This document shows positions 45,520 to 56,720 of a stretch of DNA of 64,000 nucleotides, in pieces (position 1 is the stretch's first letter; every line of letters begins with the position of its first letter). Location: positions 762,791,648 through 762,855,647 of the forward strand of contig NC_081414.1 of assembly GCF_030272615.1 (NCBI RefSeq), read 5' to 3'. A program made the position numbers and the translations under genes. Under the pieces are notes generated by a model. That model saw only the letters and a list, made by a program, of their open reading frames with translations, searched no databases and had not been told where the DNA came from. This DNA comes from Cryptomeria japonica. Lineage: Eukaryota; Streptophyta; Pinopsida; Cupressales; Cupressaceae.

Positions 45520-46900
45520 AAAATTGCCACCTTCCAGATGAACACGTTAACGCACTAGAACCCAACGGGTTCATTGCTCTTGTCTTCCAAGCATGTTGGG
45601 ACTTAATGGCAAAAGATATTTTGGATGTGGTGGAGTCGTGAAGGAAAGGGCTGATTCTAAGATAATTTAACAACACCAACATCACATTGATCCTGAAAAA
45701 AAAATTTACTGTCAAATCTCTACTCTGCAACACCATATATAAGATTATCATAGAAGTAATGGCGAACAGATTAAAAATGCTCATACCAAAATTAATATCA
45801 CAAGAACAAAGCGTTTTTGTTCAAGATAGGAATATATCCGATGAAATCATTATTGCCCACTAAGTCCTACACTCGGTTAGGAAATACAATCTTAAGGGCA
45901 TGATCCTGAAATTGGGTGTGACTAAGGTGTGTGATCCTCAAAGGTACGGTTTTTGTGGGGAATGGATAGAGTGGATCTTTCCTTGCATCTCATCCTCGTG
46001 CTATTCTATTGATAAATGGCATTCCATGTGGGTTCTTTAATGGGGTCCAAGGTTTGCGTCATGGAAATCCTTTGTTGTCGTTTCTCCTTGTCCTAATGGA
46101 TGATTCCCTGAACCGGAAGATCTTGGATTTGGCACACTCTATCGATTGGAATGGAATCAATACAATAACACACATGCACTCTCTCACTAGTTATTCATCG
46201 ACAACACTATCCTATATGGACAATCTACATTGGAAAGGCCAAAATTATTAAACAATTAAGTACTTGGTGGATACTACACGGCCTCTGGCCAACAAATAAA
46301 TAAAGGAAAATCGAATATTTATTTCGTCAACACAAGCCCTCAAATGCAGCATCAGATCGTAAGCCTTCTAGGTTTTACAACGGACAAACTACCAACCACC
46401 TATCTGTGAGTCCCACTATTCAACGTAACTGTCAGAAATAACCTGTGGGCAGAGACGGTAGAAAAGTGTGCCAAGAAAATGGATAACCGGAAGGGCAAAT
46501 GGTTATCAATGGCAGGCAGGAAGGCTCTTGACAATTAAATCCAATATATATGCTCTCATCAATTGAAATCGCAAAAGGTATGCCATAGAAAATCACTAGT
46601 CAGCAGCGAAGGTTCCTATGGGATGGTGCAAATGATGATAAACATAGAATCCCTCTGCTACTATGGGATATAGTCAAGATGCCCAAGGAAGTTGGTGGCG
46701 CAGGTATCAGAGACATTCAAAATTAAAACTGTGCATTGGGAGCCAAATTAGTTTGGTGGATGTAGAGAGAATCCAATGCTCTATGGTGCCAAGTCCTCCA
46801 ACACAAATATGTAGACAATTGAAAACCAGAAATAATACTAATTGTAGCAAATCCACCCAATGGTTCTGCAATTTAGAATTTAATGGTGAAATTTCGTGAC
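45520..46900 (+). pseudogene. LINE 3: reverse transcriptase relic
   Basis: EPNGFIALVFQACWDLMAKD matches the start of plant L1 RT ('GPDGFPALFFQ'). LCNTIYKIIIEVMANRLK and ISQEQSVFVQDRNISDEII follow, then INGIPCGFFNGVQGLRHGNP (normally SRGLRQGDP). Thumb-like WSDG/TLSYMDN residues lie near 46205 (the catalytic DD is lost). Several frames and stops. Confidence 0.7.
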
Positions 46901-47004
46901 CTCATCACTGGCCATTTATTATAGATATGGTTTGGCAGAGGCCCAAGATTCTTGGAACGGATATGATCCATTGGTAGATATCGATAGTTTGGCAGAGGCC
47001 CAAG

Positions 47005-47480
47005 ATGTGGTCATCCCTATGTGGAGAGAAGCATCAAGACAATATGATAATTAGTTGGGACGAAAGGATGGCCAGCTTCAAATGGAGGGATTTCAGTATG
47101 CTAGACCATAGAATTAAACAAATTCTCTTGGATGAACTTATCAGACATCATGTGGTTATTACAAAGGGTAAACATGAAATCTTCTGGTTCATGGCTAAGT
47201 CTGAAAATTACTCACCAAAGATGGGATATGAAATATCATCAAGAGAAATTGAAAGATGTTCATGCCTTCAGACTTATGCTAGAATACTAATATTCTTCCT
47301 AAAGCAGTCTCCTTCGCCTGGATAGCAATACATAATAAGATCTTGACAGGACAAATATTAATGAGGCTTGCTTCATGAGTCCCTTTCGATGCCCTCTTTG
47401 CAATCAGCACGACGAAGATGTGGATCATCTTCTAGTGCAATGTGAAATGACACAAACATGCTGGAGGCACTTCTGTGGCA
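47005..47480 (+). pseudogene. LINE 3: zf-RVT region
   Basis: Frame 47005-47325 (FKWRDFSMLDHRIKQILLDE, KHEIFWFMAKSENYSPKMGY) is followed in another frame by EACFMSPFRCPLCNQHDEDV then DHLLVQCEMTQTCWRHF, the C..C..H..C zinc pattern. Confidence 0.65.
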
Positions 47481-47940
47481 AACTCAATTGGTAAGGACCT
47501 TTACCGAATACATAGAAATAGATATATACCAGTTGACCACCTTTAAATAATGGATCATAGTGGGTAGGTCTTTGGTATGGAACACTAGCCATGATCATAT
47601 GGCAACTTTGGAGGGAAACAAATAAGCGAACTTTTAAAGACAAGGTTACTCCAATTGGCACCATACTAAAACAAGATAGAGATAGGTATCTATGAACATG
47701 TTTGAATATTAAAGTTATGGACAAAAAGTACAATTGCTTTTTCATGTTTAGATGACAAAATGACTAAACTTTGGAAACACCTAATCCCCTCAAAAGGGAG
47801 TATAATAAAGAATGAAGATAAATGCTCCAGTACTCCTTGGTGTCTTCCTTCTTTTAGAAGGCTGAAGTTAAATTATGATGGGGCTTCCAAGTTAAGTCCC
47901 GGTTTATGATGGGGCTTCCAAGTCCAGTCTTGTTCATTAT

Positions 47941-48283
47941 TGTAGACTCAAAATCAAACACAAAATACAAATTCAATTTAATAGACATAATTTTTTTATT
48001 TATACAAAATCTATTACATCATGATTTGTTTTTAAATAGAGGTTACATTTTGATCTACATAAACAATACAAGAAGGTAGTAGTTTATAGAGGTTACATCA
48101 TCTAAAAACACAATAGTTCACTGCATCACCAATAAAGAACCTTCTAAAACACGAAGTTGCTATCTATGAAGATTTACCAAAACCACTAAAAATCTAATTT
48201 AGAATCTATCTCTAGAAACTGCAATTGCATTCTTGGCATTACTAATTCCATTTCTAGTTCCGTGCTTGCATCACTATCCAACA
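47941..48283 (-). repeat. 3' LTR of the compact element
   Basis: Read on the minus strand it runs TGTTGGATAGTGATG ... TTTTGAGTCTACA. It aligns end to end with 49115-49443. The plus-strand words TTTACCAAAACCACTAAAAA and TCTAATTTAGAAT are shared exactly. Confidence 0.9.
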
Positions 48284-48296
48284 TACTCCCCCTTGA
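48284..48296 (-). other. Polypurine tract of the compact element
   Basis: Minus-strand ATCAAGGGGGAGT directly precedes the 3' LTR, the usual plus-strand primer. Confidence 0.75.
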
Positions 48297-48896
48297 TGCT
48301 AAGCCAATTCACAAATAGAAAATCTTTGCAACTCACTATGTAGAATTGTCATCACTATTACATCAGATCTTATAGACCCACAAGATATAAACCCACAAGG
48401 TTCACTTCTTATAGAAGTACTCATCTCTCTCCTTCATGAGAGATCACAAGGTTTTACCTTCCTCTAACATAAAGAAAAGTCATGACAACTCATCTGCACA
48501 CAATTATTCTTGCTGGTTGTTATTGGGCACTACCAGTGTTAAACAAAATTAGGCATCAATATCAACTTGACAACCATTAACTTGCCAAAAGGGTCTCATC
48601 TCATGTTGCATTTCTTGCAACACTATCTACCTCATATATAGACTTCTGCCATATGTAGATCACATTTTCAATGTGGGTGAGGTCATCTCATAAAACCTCA
48701 TCTTCATCACCTCTAGCACGGATAAGTGACATGGCTCCTAACCACATCTTATGCATCCCTTTTCTCAGAACTCTTTACACTTTCATGCTCTCATCCTTAG
48801 CACTTCTAATAATTCTATCAATGGAGTTATTAAACTACTCACAACCTCTTAGTGCAATAATTAAACAACAACAAACATCAACAACCTTAATTTCTT

Positions 48897-49050
48897 CAAT
48901 CTCCAAACATAGAGACAACTTCTCTAAATGAGATAAATCTATGATTTGATCTCACATACACATCCAATAGAGTCTCCAAACATAGAGACAACTTCTCTAA
49001 ATGAGATAAATCTACGATTTGATCTCACATACACACCCAATAGAGTCTCA
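48897..49050. repeat. Tandem pair (about 74 bp) inside the compact element
   Basis: CTCCAAACATAGAGACAACT with TCTCTAAATGAGATAAATCT and CACATACACA(T/C)CCAATAGAG occurs twice in succession. The copies differ at about two bases, much less than the two LTRs differ, so this duplication is younger than the insertion. Confidence 0.8.
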
Positions 49051-49099
49051 GAAGATTGCTCATAACCCTGGGCCCTTTCCAGGGAGCTAGGCCTAGATT

Positions 49100-49111
49100 G
49101 CTCTGATACCA
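49100..49111 (-). other. Primer-binding site of the compact element
   Basis: GCTCTGATACCA on the plus strand is the exact reverse complement of TGGTATCAGAGC, the plant initiator tRNA-Met primer site. It sits 3 bp inside the 5' LTR end (49115). Confidence 0.9.
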
Positions 49112-49114
49112 CTT

Positions 49115-49443
49115 TGTAGATTTAAAATCAGATGCAAAATACAATTACAATTTAGCACACAAAAAACTTTTATATATTCAATATCTATTACATTAGGATT
49201 TACTTACATTTTGATATGCCTAAACAATATAAGAAGGCAGTATTTTATAGAGGTTGCAGCCTCTAAAAATACAATAGTTCACTGGATCACAATAAAGAAA
49301 CTTCTAAAACATGAAATTTCTATAGATGAATATTTACCAAAACCACTAAAAATCTAATTTAGAATGTATCTCTAGAATCTGCAATTGCATTCCTGATATT
49401 ACTAATTCCATTTCCAATTACATGCTTACATCACTATCCAACA
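49115..49443 (-). repeat. 5' LTR of the compact element
   Basis: Plus-strand TGTAGATTTAAAATC ... CACTATCCAACA, followed by the TSD ATTAT. Partner of 47941-48283. Confidence 0.9.
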
Positions 49444-50207
49444 ATTATGACAGTGGTCTTCTTGTTTGGGGATCCATCATGCTCACAGATAGAACAAATA
49501 ACGATGCCGAATATGCAACACTATGGGTGGGCTTGATATTATGTGTAGAAAAACATTTCCTCTCTGGACATCAAAGGGGATTCACTCAACATGGTAAATG
49601 CAGTTTCCACCAATCGCGTGCCAAGCTGGAAGTCTCAAATGTGGTTAGATAGTATTTGAGCCATACTGGACAATATAGGAGACTACACTATTAAAAAGTT
49701 AAAAACACTTATCACGAAGCTAATAATGAAGTAGATATTTTATCAAATCATTCAATTGGTCATGCATCATCTCAAACATTGCTTCATGACATGTGGACCA
49801 GTCTCCAAACAAAACGGGTACCTTTTCATCATGTGTGACTCTAGACTGTACGATATACCTTTGGGAATGACGAGGCATTCCTGAGGCGAAGCGTCATCCA
49901 TGAGTTACTTAGAGTCAGCGGTTGGTATGATTGCTGAAGCTATATATATCGAGACAGCTGCAAACAATAGTTCATTGCTGAATCTGATCAACCCTCTCGT
50001 TTATGCAGAAATAATATGGAAACCTATGTGTTTTTAGGTAGAGTCATCAGGAATATGTTTTTGCCATCCTTGATTGAGCTATCATAACAGGTCATAGTTG
50101 CCATAAGAAACTTGTTATTGGCTGTCTATGGCTTGGCCTATTTGTACTGGTTTTTAACTACCCCACATAGCAATTTGTTAAAAAAAAAAAAATTAAAAAA
50201 GAAAATG

Positions 50208-51656
50208 CAATTTAATAGAGAATACATTTTATATTTTAAAATTACATATTTTACCATTTGGTAGACTATACCTTTATTAAACTTCAAGTTCTGTATTCTT
50301 TTAAAAAATCATTACATTCAGAAATTCAATCAAACTAACACTTCATTCTCAAAGTTAATTAGACTTTAATAAAACATAAAATTCTAGAATCAACATCATA
50401 TTTTAAGATTTATATAATACTAAAATTATATTGTGCCCAAGAAATTAGAGAGGAGAAACTATAAATAGCATTTTTCCTAAACATTAGTCCAAATGGGTAG
50501 TAGAGTTGGTTTGGGCCATGTGTTTGCTCCCCATTGATCTTGGGTTTAACTCTGTTCTTGATTTAAAGAGGTGAGATAGCTTGCATATATCCTACGTATA
50601 AAAAAAACATTTTTCCTAAAGATCCTTTTATTTCTCTTTTGACATTGTCTATTATACATAAGGCATCTCCTCATCAAGGAACTGGAAGTGAAACTTGCTA
50701 GAGACCTTAAATTAGGGTAGGTGTTGAAAGAATGACATCTTGAGAGGTGGTATGTTAAGGCCCAACTCCATTTGCTCAATAGAGAAAGGAAGACAAAGAG
50801 GTTAAGGAGCTCTAAAAAATGGTAAACCTACTTTAGCTCTAACCTTAAATTCTTTTTTTCACACAAGCCATTAATATATATGATCTCTCACAATCAAATA
50901 GATCAACACTACCAGTATCTAAGAAGATAATAAGTCACACATTTCTAATTTGTATCTAATGGTATTATGCTATATGTTATAATGATGTTATGTGTATTTG
51001 AATTCATAAAATGAGGGTACAAGGTCTATTAATAAAACCTATAGATTTGATTGTCACTTTGTATGATAAGGTCTTCAATGTTGGGATTAGATGTTGTGCA
51101 CCTTGCATAACGTTTATAATTTTTAATTCATTATTCTGTGTGTGGTGCATTTAAGACAACCTCATGGATGTGCATTACTAGGGGTTAACATTCTTGAGAC
51201 CACTTTATATGTTGTATGTACCATCAAGAAATATATTCAATATGGGTGCAGCCAATTGTTTTTAAAGACTCTTTTATTTTTTTTGTCTATCATCACTATT
51301 ATAAAATGAACTACTCTACTTCTAGTTGCCTCAGAAATAAGAAAATTCAACCTATTTGAAGAAAAAGTGATCATGTTATTGAATATTCTTGCAACAAGTA
51401 GGATGTTCAAAATGTTTAAAGTAGAGGAAAAGCCGCCATTGAGCACTTCTTGCATAGTTTTAAGACGGAATTATCCTACTAGTTTTCTTCCTTGGATAAA
51501 CAAAAGTAGCTTAGAGTTGGTTAACTCATGCATTATGAAATGAGAATCTTTGGAGCAATTTGGCTTTTCTCCACCTTGAAGTTTGTTATTTGTTAGTTGT
51601 CTTGTTTTGTTCTATACTTGTAATTTCTTTCATCTTTATGTACAAGAGTCAAAAAA
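50208..51656. other. Spacer without recognised genes
   Basis: Moderately AT-rich. No domain is recognised in the small frames (50546-50779, 51237-51455). It ends at CAAAAAAA (51646-51652) just where homology to the 4601/14101 flank begins, so an old retroposed sequence with an A-tail may end here. Confidence 0.35.
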
Positions 51657-52776
51657 ATTTCTTACCTTATTAAAAACATAGATATCCAATCTAAAATGGT
51701 ACCATATAGAAAATTATATATACCCAACATATTTTATAAATAAATTCAATTATTGGAAAATAAAATAACAAAACCTAATCCAACAAAATAAATAAGAACA
51801 ATTTTCAACTTATAGAATGTAAAAAGTCTCTTGATCTCTTCTATAGAATCTATACATTCATACATAACTTATCTTGAAAACCAAAGAATATATTACCTTT
51901 AGAGATGTTGACACAAGTTGCCAAAGTTTAGATCTACAACATTTAGATAAGAAAAATTATATAGATTTATGATTTGAAAGAGACACTCAAATTAGATGCA
52001 TGGCAATATGGAAAAGGGAAAGACAACAAAGATAACACACATCAGTTTTAAAGGCACACAACTACTTTTATAAGGGTAGAAGAATATGTCTATTATCATT
52101 AATTCATATTTTTACAAATGAGATTAGATTATATATTTTATATTTAGAATATATACCTTTTAGGTGTAGACAAGTTTTATTAATATTTAGATTACTAAAT
52201 TTAAATATTCTTTCCATTTCTAATTTGAAGTTATGACTTCTTACTAATGTACAGGTTCTTCATTTCTTCATTTCTAGCAATTTTAAAATGAATAGAAATA
52301 CACTGCACATGAATTACTTATGATTTAACCTGAAAGTGAAAATTTTAGTTACACATCATAGATAGGACCTTTTGTCAAAAGGTTGTGCTTCATATATCAT
52401 AGCAAAAACAGATTCATATCTATTTGCTCAATTAAAATAAAATATGATATCAAATTTATATAAGATATGTCACAATTTAATGTATGAAATATCTTTTTGA
52501 ATATACATACACATATATGCATACATATATTGATACAAAATGTTGTAGATTTTAGAACTCTATTGATTAGAAGATGATAGAATTTATCTTATAAATTTGA
52601 ATCAGATAGAATGAAAATAGATTAAAGGATCTTAATATAAAAATATTTCAAATTCTAGAATAGAAGCCTTAATATACTATTTAAAATATTTTAAATAGAA
52701 CAATCTATCAGAAACAATCCAAAAACTCTCTTGCTCAAATGAAATTTATATCTTCATGCCTGGCTTAGGTTGAAAG

Positions 52777-54039
52777 CTAAAAGCTGCGTGATACTGAAAA
52801 AATCTGAGAGACGGAGGAAACCTGATCTGTATTACTCTGCCCAGTTGCGTAACACAGAAAATTCCCGACCCCAACAAACTGGTCCTCCACACCGTGCAGC
52901 TCCAATGCACCTGAATAACTAAGATTTGCACCTGAATAACTAAGATTTATAAATCGACGACACATATTAGAAGGCATTCTTGTCAGTGCCTTCCAGCTCC
53001 ATATCGACTTCTCGTCCTCCCAAAACAATTCCCATACAATTGCTTGAAAGTTCACTATGCTCGAGTCTAGGCCGAACTCTATATATCTTACCACAAACAG
53101 GATCGTCGACCCACAAACAACTACTTCATCGATCCATGAGTTCATCACATCCCCCCAAAATGATAGATTCGCCTCTGGAAAAGACACTAATTTCGGTTGT
53201 TTAGATTCCATGTTCCAAATCACAAATTCCATCTCGCCTGAAGCACAGATGAGAAGATCCTTGGCACAACGAATAGTGACAATAGGAAAGTCCTTAACGG
53301 GCAGAGACAATTCATCTTCAATCTGCCATGACATTTCAAAGAAATGGTAGATTTGTATGCAACTGGGGTTTTCTTCTCTTGGCAGACCCACAATTTTGTA
53401 GGATTCTCCGTTGTCCATTATTTCCATTACAGTTATCTTCTCTGCTATGTCTGCGGGAATATCTCTGTAGACGCCTGTAAGTGGATTACAAATCATATAC
53501 ATTTTCTGAGGCTGTGTGATTTCGATTAGGAGTAGGCCTCCACCTGACTTACTACAAAATCGTGAATAGCCTTGTGAGAGAGTTTCAGTTGTTGGGCTTG
53601 GCAAGAAACAAAGCGAAATAGTCTTCCATGATTGTGTGAGAAAACAGTACGCCACGACATGTGTTTCATTGCAAAGGAGAAGCCATGGATCCCTCTCCGG
53701 CAACAGAGACAGAAATCTGCTAGAGGTTAAGAGCACATTCCATTCTTTACAAACAATGCGAAATTGAGAACTGAACTCCACCAGTAGAGTTGAAAACATC
53801 CATTCAATTATATGATCAGGGCATTCAGACCAAACCGATTCTTCATCACTCCTCTCATTGCCTGCAATACCCTTTCCCTTCTCTTTCATTGTATTCAACA
53901 ATGAATATTCAGATCTTTCCAGACCTGCATTTACATTCTCAATAACGCCCATGCAATCATTATCCATTCTAATTTCCATAGATGGTATATGTGATCCCTG
54001 AGATGGAGAGCGTAAAAAGGACAAATAAATCCAGTCCAT
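52777..54039 (-). CDS. F-box protein with kelch-like C-terminal region (intact, intronless)
   Basis: This 420-codon frame has no interruption. Residues about 70-110 form an F-box (CPDHIIEWMFSTLL, QFRIVCKEWNVLLTSSRFLS), the segment that binds SKP1 in SCF ubiquitin ligases. The rest resembles plant F-box/kelch-type proteins: PWLLLCNETHVVAYCFLTQS then WKTISLCF, GGGLLLIE, MYMICNPLTGVYRDIP, and later WELFWEDEKSIWSWKALTRM. By family knowledge such proteins choose substrates for ubiquitination in nucleus or cytosol; the substrate here is unknown. Start: Met1 is at 54039, but Met21 at 53979 (MEIRMDNDCMGVIEN) is the one conserved in the broken paralogue and may be the true start. Near the C-terminus a 21 bp duplication (52907-52948) repeats NLSYSGA. 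Expression cannot be judged; it could be recently silenced. Confidence 0.8.
   Translation of the reverse strand: MDWIYLSFLRSPSQGSHIPSMEIRMDNDCMGVIENVNAGLERSEYSLLNTMKEKGKGIAGNERSDEESVWSECPDHIIEWMFSTLLVEFSSQFRIVCKEWNVLLTSSRFLSLLPERDPWLLLCNETHVVAYCFLTQSWKTISLCFLPSPTTETLSQGYSRFCSKSGGGLLLIEITQPQKMYMICNPLTGVYRDIPADIAEKITVMEIMDNGESYKIVGLPREENPSCIQIYHFFEMSWQIEDELSLPVKDFPIVTIRCAKDLLICASGEMEFVIWNMESKQPKLVSFPEANLSFWGDVMNSWIDEVVVCGSTILFVVRYIEFGLDSSIVNFQAIVWELFWEDEKSIWSWKALTRMPSNMCRRFINLSYSGANLSYSGALELHGVEDQFVGVGNFLCYATGQSNTDQVSSVSQIFSVSRSF
52907..52948. repeat. 21 bp in-frame tandem duplication in the F-box gene
   Basis: GCACCTGAATAACTAAGATTT occurs twice back to back and adds seven residues without breaking the frame. 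The paralogue at 18.8 kb has no matching repeat. Confidence 0.9.
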
Positions 54040-55150
54040 GCGTCTATCTTCCCCTAAATATATAAATTCTCTATCGTGCCCTAACCCTAAACATATGTAT
54101 TTCCTGTCTTATTTTGCCCTAACTCTCTCCTATCTTGTCTTTTCTTGCTTCAATATATGTATCATCTGTCTTGGGTTGGGGAGATGATTTATTAGTTGAG
54201 CATTTTAATAGTTGTGATAATTTTTATTTACTTAAAATATTAATATTTTTAATTTATTGTATTAATATTATGAATTTATTATTATTGTTGATCAAAGTAA
54301 TAAAACATTATTTATTCACAATTACAATTTTTTTAATTTTTTTTCTTTTTTTAAAAAAAAGTTCCAATTTTTCTTAAATAAACATATGATGGAGATCTAA
54401 AAGTCTAATTATAAATAGGAGCATTACAAATCATAGATCTCTAATAAATTGGAAGAGATTTTAAATAACCATTCATGACTTTAGACGCAAAGTTAAAATA
54501 TTAAATAAATATGTGTTAAATATATGTATGTAAAATAGTTACATATATCATATTGAAAGTGCACATTCTACCTAAAACTTTTTCTTTTACAAAAACAGGT
54601 TTAATAAGGAAAGTTTCAAAGTAAAAAATTATAATTAATAAAATTAATTATATACTAAATAAAAATTAAATTATTGACAAAACATATTTAGAAGAATTAT
54701 TTTCAATATATTTAGCATGTAAGAGGTGTTTTTTAGTTAAAAATCAATAAAATATTTTATAAAAAATATATTAATTATTTTATTTAATTAAAAAACAAAG
54801 GTGATTTTGGTGTAAAGTGGTGCATAAAATAGGGCGAGAGAATCCTACCAATATGAGGAAAAAATCAAGTGGACATGTAAACACTGATAGATGGGAAACA
54901 ATACAATAAATCCCCATTTGTCACTAGTGTGAATATTGTGCCACCTTGAACATGGAGAGGAAGCCATGATTACAACCAGGAAATACAAGATCATATAAAA
55001 TCAAAAGTGGTGAAACCAAATATTTGTAGTGGAATGGGGAGTAGAGGTATAGAAAGACATGCAACACGAGAGAACCAAAAAAGAGAAAAAAATAAAAATT
55101 TGTGAATAAAATGTATTCAATTTTTCCTTGAAGATCATTGAGCAATTGGT
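54040..55150. other. Upstream region of the F-box gene and AT-rich spacer
   Basis: Minus-strand TATATATTTA (about 54056-54065) is the nearest TATA-like element. It lies only about 20 bp before Met1 but about 80 bp before Met21, which favours the downstream start. The rest is AT-rich without genes; frames 54924-55207 are not recognised. Confidence 0.35.
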
Positions 55151-55159
55151 AGAATGATT

Positions 55160-56165
55160 CAAGGAAGGAGAATTGCTAGTCAAATGGTGCGGGACAAGGA
55201 AATCCACGCAATCACATTACAAATTATTGGGCAAAAAATTTGAAGGAAGGGTAAGTACAACAGCTCTCCTTAATAATTTCTTCTCGATCAAATGCATATA
55301 TGAATATCTTAGAAATAAAATCCTTTATGATATTCCTTTGTTTTTCAAAGGCAATAACCTTTTTTTATGAAATGGACCCCCAAGTTTGATCCACTGAAAT
55401 ACAAGATAGAGAAAATCTATACTTGGATCAATATTACTTCGCTTGTCATGGAATCTTGGAATACAGAACTGCTAATTAGGATAGGTGATGTCCCAGGAGG
55501 GTTTGTAAGGGTGGAAGAAGATTTTCTACATGAATTTTTTTGAACAAACACATGCACACACATTTTGGTAGAAATAGATATGGATACAAATTGGTGGTAT
55601 AAGGTGGAAATTTTAATTTCCTATGGGAGATGGGTCTGAAAGGTGAGTAGGTTAAAGAGAAAAAACCTTGGGTGATGTCTTTTGATATATAGGATGGGAG
55701 TAGAAGGCTCAGGTCAAGGGCTAGAGGTCAAGCAAAGTGAGGTTGAAGTTGTCTCCCAACAAGAATGAAAAGAAGGCCATGAAAATAGTATGCAACAACT
55801 TTTGGCCCAAAAAGGTGGATGAAGAACTTATTACACACAAAGGAATATGCTTGCAACAAGGGAAGAATCAAAGAGTCACAATCAAAAGTGAAATATAAGT
55901 TATTCACAAACCAAATATGTTGCACCCCAAAGAGATTGACTCAGAGGAAAACTCCTAACACACCAATAAAAGATAGTGAGAAGGAAGTAAGGTGGAAAGC
56001 CTACAAGGAAATAAATGAAATACCCAAGGAAAACATAAACCATAAGAGTCCACATATCCAAGAAAGGAAAGTGGTAAAAAGGATGTCCAAAAAGGAGACC
56101 TCCAAGAGGGAGATCTATTGAAGATAGAAATAATATGCAATATTCTCGAGATCACGAGAGGACAA
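55160..56165 (+). pseudogene. LINE ORF1 relic (DUF4283-like)
   Basis: The plus strand reads FFSIKCIYEYLRNKILYDIP, LFFKGNNLFFMKWTPKFDPL then KYKIEKIYTWINITSLVMES. WNTELLIRIGDVPGGFVRVE follows, and in another frame ILVEIDMDTNWWYKVEI. This matches the order of the DUF4283 domain common at the N-terminus of plant L1 ORF1 ('LxxxPWxPxFDP ... VWVRLxxLPxEyW ... IGxxLGxxVxVD ... RxCVExD'). A basic K/R/E-rich tail follows (frame 55819-56121). Several stops; no ORF2 follows directly. Confidence 0.6.
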
Positions 56166-56582
56166 GTAAAGTATAGTTTGATTTGATTTAAATAATGGGG
56201 TAAATAAAGGACTAGTTTCTAATAAATAGGAAGTTCTACAGGAATTGTTAAAAGGTGAAATTAAAAAGTGTAGTATTCTAAAATTGCACCCCTTGCAATT
56301 TTGATTGCATTTGGGGCCCTCACCTTAGTGTCCTCATCCTCACGCTTGATCTTGACCTATTTATTATTTATTTAATTACTTTCAGGACCTTATTGTTATA
56401 ACTCTAATTAAATTACCTGTTTAGGTTTAAATTTCAATTTGTTCTTAGGTTAGGATTAGAGCTCAAACTTAAATTTAACTTGTGCAAGTAGGTTTAGAGT
56501 TAGAGTTTAATTTTGTTCAGTAATTTTAATATTTCACAAAAATGATAATTATTTTATTATTATAATTAGTTTAATATTTCAA

Positions 56583-56720
56583 GAAGAATTATAATTAGTT
56601 TATTATTATCGTTTAATTTATGTTATTTTAATTTAATTTTTTTTTTGATGTTTAATTATAGATTTACACATGAAGAATTATAATTAGTTTATTATTATCG
56701 TTTAATTTATGTTATTCCTT
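56583..56720. repeat. Direct repeat, 89 bp apart
   Basis: GAAGAATTATAATTAGTTTA followed by TTATTATCGTTTAATTTATG occurs at 56583 and 56672. Local duplication. Confidence 0.8.

Larger units (their letters stand above)
47941..49443 (-). mobile_element. Compact non-autonomous LTR retrotransposon (1503 bp)
   Basis: All structural parts of an LTR element are present on the minus strand and no coding region: TSD ATTAT on both sides (47936-47940, 49444-49448), two LTRs of 343 and 329 bp with TG...CA ends, a primer site next to the 5' LTR, and a polypurine tract next to the 3' LTR. The 831 bp interior has no recognisable gag or pol. Size and structure fit a TRIM/LARD-like element mobilised in trans. 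The LTRs are visibly diverged from each other, so insertion is old. Confidence 0.9.
47860..49830 (+). pseudogene. LINE 3: RNase H domain split by an LTR element
   Basis: KLNYDGASK lies at 47868-47895 with a small local duplication (GATGGGGCTTCCAAGT twice). The domain resumes after the insertion at 49444 with YDSGLLVWGSIMLTDRTNND then AEYATLWVGLILC (catalytic E of NDAEY). Joined, the two sides are one RNase H; stops and frameshifts show it was already decaying. Confidence 0.75.
45330..50207 (+). mobile_element. L1-type LINE (LINE 3), decayed, interrupted by an LTR element
   Basis: RT, zf-RVT and RNase H relics run on the plus strand to an A-rich tail (50176-50200). The element is 5'-truncated and heavily mutated. 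A 1.5 kb LTR element (47941-49443) sits inside its RNase H domain. The left boundary is uncertain. Confidence 0.65.
51657..54540. repeat. Second copy of the F-box genomic block
   Basis: 51657-51770 matches 14110-14230. 51960-52740 matches 17735-18650. The gene matches the split pseudogene at 18676-22099, and 54040-54480 matches parts of 22100-23130. The first block is longer only because of the LTR array, LINE 1 and the GC-rich insert. This supports a segmental duplication, perhaps tandem, later separated by insertions. Confidence 0.7.

Noticed and set aside
45470-45784. 104-codon minus-strand frame
   Set aside because: Antisense shadow of the LINE 3 reverse transcriptase relic.
49080-49115. 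tRNA gene suggested by GCTCTGATACCA
   Set aside because: It is the 12-base primer-binding site of an LTR element; no tRNA cloverleaf is present.
52980-53529. Plus-strand frames over the F-box gene
   Set aside because: Antisense shadows of the intact minus-strand frame.
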